Assembly (NCBI GenBank): GCA_006969745.1 | Contig: CP030886.1 | Span: 186,001-250,000 of the forward strand | Direction: 5' to 3' | From: Cytophagaceae bacterium | GTDB lineage: Bacteria > Bacteroidota > Bacteroidia > Cytophagales > Cyclobacteriaceae | Length of the DNA stretch: 64,000 nucleotides | Shown: positions 61,101 to 64,000 of the stretch, piece after piece | Layout: each line of letters begins with the position of its first letter | How positions within the stretch are numbered: the first letter of the stretch is position 1 | Made by a program: the position numbers and the translations under genes | The notes under the pieces: model-generated | Told to the model about the DNA's origin: nothing | What the model saw: only the letters and a program-made list of their open reading frames with translations | The model's database searches: none

Positions 61101-62028
61101 ATCACATCAATACAATCAGTTTGGCACTTACGAGATTATTCTTACCGTAATAGATGATTTTTGCTCGATTGAATCTTCACAGACAGTGACAGTCTTGCCG
61201 ACCGCTCCTATCCTCGATTTTGAAGCTGATATACTTGAAGGATGTGCCCCGCTTACCGTGCAATTCACCAATCTTTCACAGTTTGCGGTAGCTGGAGAAT
61301 TCCTCTGGGAATTTGGAGACGGAAGCATTTCCAGATCTGACAACCCCACGCATACTTTTTTCGCCGGCGGTAATTTCACGGTGCGTTTAAGAGGCCAAAA
61401 TGAAGTCGGGACAAATTCGGAAATTGAAAAAGAGGAATATATCTCAGTATATGCCCGGCCTTTTGCTGATTTCCTCGTATCAACCCGTGTTGTCTATATA
61501 CCTGATCAAGAAGCTGTATTTAAAAACCTAAGCGAAAATGCAACATCCTTTGTTTGGGATTTTGGTGATGGGACTACCTCTACTGAATCTGACCCAAGGC
61601 ATGCCTATACAGAAGAAGGATTTTATGACATTACTTTAATAGCTACCAACGATTTTGGATGCGTAGATACATTGTTTCGATCGGCAGAGGTGGAGGCAAT
61701 TTCAGGTGGTCAGGTAAACACTCCCAATGCATTTACTCCGAGTCTAAATGGCCCTTCCGGTGGCACACTTGGCGGCATAAATGGTGGTGATCCATCACGT
61801 ATAAATGATGTATTCTTACCTCGACTGGAAGGTGTAGAAAGATTTAGAATGCTTATCTATAACAAGTGGGGTGAATTAATCTTTGAAAGTAAATCTCAAG
61901 ATCAAGGATGGGATGGCTATTATAGAGGAAAGCTCGCTCCCTCCGGGGCATATGTTTATAAACTTGAACTCCGGTTTTCGGACGGAAAAGACATTGTAAA
62001 AGTGGGTGATGTAACCCTCATTCGTTAA
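58171..62028 (+). CDS. PKD-repeat surface protein with gliding-motility-type (CHU_C) C-terminus
   Basis: The 1285-residue protein has a signal peptide (ends L-G-F-G-Q). Many beta domains follow; at least three are clear PKD domains near the end, with W-D-F-G-D-G, W-E-F-G-D-G and V-W-D-F-G-D-G. The last roughly 90 residues hold T-P-N-A-F-T-P, I-Y-N-K-W-G and Y-V-Y-K-L-E, the CHU_C or type B T9SS sorting domain. Such proteins (SprB-like) are exported adhesins that move along the surface in gliding. The ATG at 58171 is chosen over a TTG at 58150. The next gene, a PorP/SprF protein, starts on its stop (TAATG); type B cargos need such a partner. Confidence 0.92.
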   Translation: MIARLTLTILLALIGLLGFGQCSLLSTTISVDFSADGTCAPVTVNTFTVTYTFNAAQNPADIEIQFIWNDPANTTETISGAGLVVSNADRTYQATATPFPYPDTGPECFFEAQAFIIVAGDVCETSEQTQIVPSWNFDDENGGIIAFDPGQYDMCENTALTNVVFDDASTFNCNINDNPDNPNQISRWVQFVYGTDPAPAVGRLRDLTVDDGGPVTVTDNAGNLSTPLTRGTGAVMVTAGYFGPVEEVPFPADVPIHSTFPISAPANAANVIGTTFEVTLYNWNTCNPFNGDQIDPNYEDAVLETLVIQVIPPPAPDYDARDGGPGGPILTEFCINSDIYFDNQTPGGPYNYFWQFFDGPLDSDPILGTSTDVNPTFNFTSGGTKLVRLTATDPNADGVCDVIYDDFINLSPDAIADFEFYDGAFTAPINPDFCQTGADVFTVGFRDNTVDQPNTEFRYEFYNETNMLIGTQPIDGSYLPDPVPDFTRNFSTEEYTIVRLVARNTSTLCGSEDQDTVFVYGRPQPVFATNEVCEGFRTTFSGIADPITSLTTQVNNDEVNLYEWDFSYDGSFNIELIRTDNSDFDWFLDGNDIATGVEPTTSVAGTYTVALRMTSEKGGCSDLITQSVTINENPDAQLSHDATGDICPGDVITFTNDSNNPTLPGTTYSIEVDHPSSGFTFSMAITQINTPLTFDNPDDTTRTFRAQIRAETPDGCVTFSPIENFRVSPDEEAGFDDPAYNFFNTNCSPWNSTMIVDAATQGLAADLYRWTLIDANGVLAGYPVVRNSGDPNFNELDYEIVNTSTTIMNYAMVLEAEKAGVCITNDTFNIQISPQPLADFTVERTEDCDQVNFTLEATQKGLADYDWAINPAPDVTFGANDELMISYNREANAGNDINAQISLITTNLASCQSDPEIINETIEKQRPANTVDFTLSTTTLQLPDNTVTITNNSTNAAGLIYEWDFGDGSTFTGYDPVSHQYNQFGTYEIILTVIDDFCSIESSQTVTVLPTAPILDFEADILEGCAPLTVQFTNLSQFAVAGEFLWEFGDGSISRSDNPTHTFFAGGNFTVRLRGQNEVGTNSEIEKEEYISVYARPFADFLVSTRVVYIPDQEAVFKNLSENATSFVWDFGDGTTSTESDPRHAYTEEGFYDITLIATNDFGCVDTLFRSAEVEAISGGQVNTPNAFTPSLNGPSGGTLGGINGGDPSRINDVFLPRLEGVERFRMLIYNKWGELIFESKSQDQGWDGYYRGKLAPSGAYVYKLELRFSDGKDIVKVGDVTLIR

Positions 62029-63059
62029 TGAAAAGTGTCGCATTATATATCACCATCCTCTTAGCGGCATTAACATCTATTGCCCAGGATGCCCAATATT
62101 CTCAATTCTATGCAAACCCAATTTATCTAAACCCTGCCTTTGCAGGAACCTCAGCAGATACTCGCGCTGTTTTTATTCATCGTATTCAATGGCCAAATCT
62201 GCCACAGGCCTTTTCAAATTCTACTGCCTCTATAGATTACAACGCCAGTAACATCAATAGTGGTTTTGGGCTGGTTTTTCATTCTGATCAGGAAGGAACA
62301 GCCGGGCTAAGAAATACTACAGGTTCTTTCATATACGCGTATGAGGTCAACCTCAACAATAAGGTTGTCTTTAGGCCTGCTCTAAAATTTGGCTATACTT
62401 TTAGAGACATTGATAGAAGTAAGCTTGTACTTGGTGATCAGGTAGATTTCGGAGTAGATGGAACGCCCTCTCAAGATCCGCAAATCAATTCAATACGCCT
62501 TAAAAATCATTGGGATATCGGCGCAGGTTTTCTGATATATACCAAGAAAAACTGGTTTGGTGTAGGAATCGATCATCTTACACAGCCTAATCGATCATTG
62601 CTTGAAGGTGAGGATAAATTGCCTATCCGTTACTCCTTTCATATTGGAAGCAGATATCCTTTGCAAAAGCTTGTAAATATTGGAACCATTGTACCTTCAA
62701 TTGCACCAAGCATCCTGTATCGAAGGCAAGGTGAGTTTCAACAAATCGACGCGGGTGCCACGGTACACCTTCAACCTGTCTTGATCGGTTTGTATTATCG
62801 CGGTATGCCGTTTTTGAAAAGTGATTTCGGATTGCTCAATCAGGATGCTATCATACTGGTGGCTGGTATAGAATATGCCAATTTTGAATTTGGATACAGT
62901 TTCGATCTCAACCTTTCAAGACTAGACCCTGTAGCAGGCGGTGGTGCTCACGAATTTTCACTTATCTATAGTTTCAGGATGCCAAAAGATCCATACAAAA
63001 CACCGAGTAACAAGAAGAAGCTCGGATGCCCAACCTTTGTTCATAAGTTAAATAACTAG
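62028..63059 (+). CDS. PorP/SprF-family type IX secretion partner
   Basis: The 343-residue outer-membrane protein has a signal peptide, then A-Q-Y-S-Q-F-Y-A-N-P-I-Y-L-N-P-A-F-A-G, the family signature. A 14-strand-like barrel follows (G-F-G-L-V-F-H-S-D, K-F-G-Y-T-F-R-D-I, F-E-F-G-Y-S-F-D-L). SprF is needed for secretion of SprB in Flavobacterium johnsoniae. Coupling by TAATG to the CHU_C protein suggests a dedicated cargo pair. Its stop shares a CTAG with the convergent gene. Confidence 0.95.
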   Translation: MKSVALYITILLAALTSIAQDAQYSQFYANPIYLNPAFAGTSADTRAVFIHRIQWPNLPQAFSNSTASIDYNASNINSGFGLVFHSDQEGTAGLRNTTGSFIYAYEVNLNNKVVFRPALKFGYTFRDIDRSKLVLGDQVDFGVDGTPSQDPQINSIRLKNHWDIGAGFLIYTKKNWFGVGIDHLTQPNRSLLEGEDKLPIRYSFHIGSRYPLQKLVNIGTIVPSIAPSILYRRQGEFQQIDAGATVHLQPVLIGLYYRGMPFLKSDFGLLNQDAIILVAGIEYANFEFGYSFDLNLSRLDPVAGGGAHEFSLIYSFRMPKDPYKTPSNKKKLGCPTFVHKLNN

Positions 63060-64000
63060 AAAAAGGCAGTAACCTGGACATTCCCTGTGTGAATGGCACC
63101 TGCGTCCTCCGATTTACGGCCATTGTACAAAAGCGAAATTTGCATGCCTTTGGTGAGCTTCTGCTGCCAATTGATTTGCCAGGTTTGGTTGGTGCCAGGC
63201 TGAAGCGCATCAAGCATTAAATAGCCAAGGTAGGACGACTGGTCTCCTTGAAAATCGATTTGAACAACTGAAAAAGATCCTCTTAGTGAACCACTTCCTG
63301 CTTGATTCCAGGTCAACTCTGTCATATAAATCTTGGAAGTTGTAGACTCAGCGCTTGACTCTATAAATTCGTTTCTTTTAGCTCTTCGCTCATAACTTCC
63401 TATTACGCGAAGAACATTGGATGGCTGCCAGATAAGCTGAGGTCTATATGAATTGGAGACGATCTCAAAATTTCTGGAATTTAGAAAATCAGACTGATTT
63501 AAAAGATTGCCAACCGTAGTTGAGACCCGGAAAGTGTAGGCCGGACTTAGATCAATCTTTGCATTGCTGATCCACTCATTTCGCTCCCTGGTTTCAAATC
63601 CCTGCACTAAAAGCTGCTTATTGTCAGAGGTTTGATAGGTAAAATCACCTCCAAAACCACTTCCATTACGATTGTAAAACAATGTATATCTTTTCGCATT
63701 CTGCGCGCTGATCAACTCAGTATCCTTCAAATCAAGTGCAAATGGATTCAATCTATCTGCATACGAATCGGATGTAGTTTTGAAGTTGACATTGAAGTTA
63801 ATGTTAGCCGAAAGTCTGGAGGCAAATCTTTTCATCCCGCCTTGGTTGCTCCAGGATACCGGAAGCCTGAAATCAATGGTGTGCAAGTAGAAGGTTTGGA
63901 AAGAGGTGAGGTAATCATCAGTTGGTGTAAATATTTTTACAAAGTTTCGCTCATCTGGATTTATCGCTTCAAAGAATTCATTTAAATCCTGCACTCCGTC
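63056..64000 (-). CDS. C-terminal part of a large unknown barrel-like protein (5' end outside window)
   Basis: The frame is open to the right edge, so only the last 314 or so residues are seen. It begins near D-G-V-Q-D-L-N-E-F-F and contains T-P-T-D-D-Y-L-T-S-F-Q-T-F. Long alternating strands end in V-T-A-F-F, as in outer-membrane proteins. Similar ends occur in very large Bacteroidota proteins of unknown role. A GTG at 63994 is internal and not a real start. It converges on the PorP/SprF gene with a 4-base overlap of stop codons. Confidence 0.7.
   Translation of the reverse strand, partial: DGVQDLNEFFEAINPDERNFVKIFTPTDDYLTSFQTFYLHTIDFRLPVSWSNQGGMKRFASRLSANINFNVNFKTTSDSYADRLNPFALDLKDTELISAQNAKRYTLFYNRNGSGFGGDFTYQTSDNKQLLVQGFETRERNEWISNAKIDLSPAYTFRVSTTVGNLLNQSDFLNSRNFEIVSNSYRPQLIWQPSNVLRVIGSYERRAKRNEFIESSAESTTSKIYMTELTWNQAGSGSLRGSFSVVQIDFQGDQSSYLGYLMLDALQPGTNQTWQINWQQKLTKGMQISLLYNGRKSEDAGAIHTGNVQVTAFF

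Overview
The window looks like chromosome of a member of the Bacteroidota, probably a gliding or marine member of the Cytophagales type (the rank is an inference). Supporting signs are type IX secretion (T9SS) C-terminal domains, a PorP/SprF-family protein, many lipoproteins with a Bacteroidota-like lipobox, TonB-dependent receptors with carboxypeptidase-like N-terminal domains, a long-form ispG, and TAnnTTTG-type -7 promoter boxes. Coding density is high and no gene-free stretch exceeds 300 bases; the longest are 30453-30648 (divergent promoter region) and 49966-50142 (two inverted repeats). I saw no tRNA, rRNA, CRISPR array, insertion sequence or integrase.

Layout. 1-4115: 3' part of an aspartate-rich calcium-binding T9SS cargo. 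4254-8551 (-): TPR lipoprotein, thrS, infC, rpmI, rplT; infC appears to start at an AUC codon. 8594-9654 (-): small unknown protein plus an XRE/S24 LexA-like regulator. 9714-13869 (-): glycosyltransferase, lipoproteins, SGNH hydrolase, TonB, small GNAT, YjbR. 13899-30452 (-): the most unusual region, holding a 3560-residue Rhs/YD-repeat protein with an ordered array of 18 surface modules, a stand-alone CHASE2-like protein, a second Rhs-like protein of 1258 residues and a putative outer-membrane protein, all in one orientation. 30649-37436: metal acquisition, with one TonB receptor, a Zur-like Fur-family regulator, a ZnuD-like receptor and a lipoprotein; TGCAA-N5-TTGCA boxes lie before the regulator and the lipoprotein. 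37559-45399: divergent pbpC and thioester alpha-2-macroglobulin. 45476-48171: bestrophin-like channel and two lipoproteins. 48184-53909: acyl-CoA dehydrogenase, two small proteins, ispG and an SDR enzyme. 53981-58046: MlaE/MlaF-type ABC pair and a MacB/FtsX permease. 58171-63059: a PKD adhesin with a CHU_C (type B) C-terminus coupled to a PorP/SprF partner. 63056-64000: C-terminal piece of a large protein that begins outside the window.

How it fits together. Much of the window serves the cell surface: T9SS cargo, receptors, peptidoglycan synthesis and envelope defence, and lipid transport. The Rhs cassette is the best candidate for an undescribed system: a huge disulfide-stapled stalk carrying an Rhs cage, an AT-rich CHASE2-like gene exactly where an immunity gene would sit, and a second Rhs-like protein. 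Its function is not shown by the sequence and is inferred only. Residue positions in the long proteins were counted by hand.
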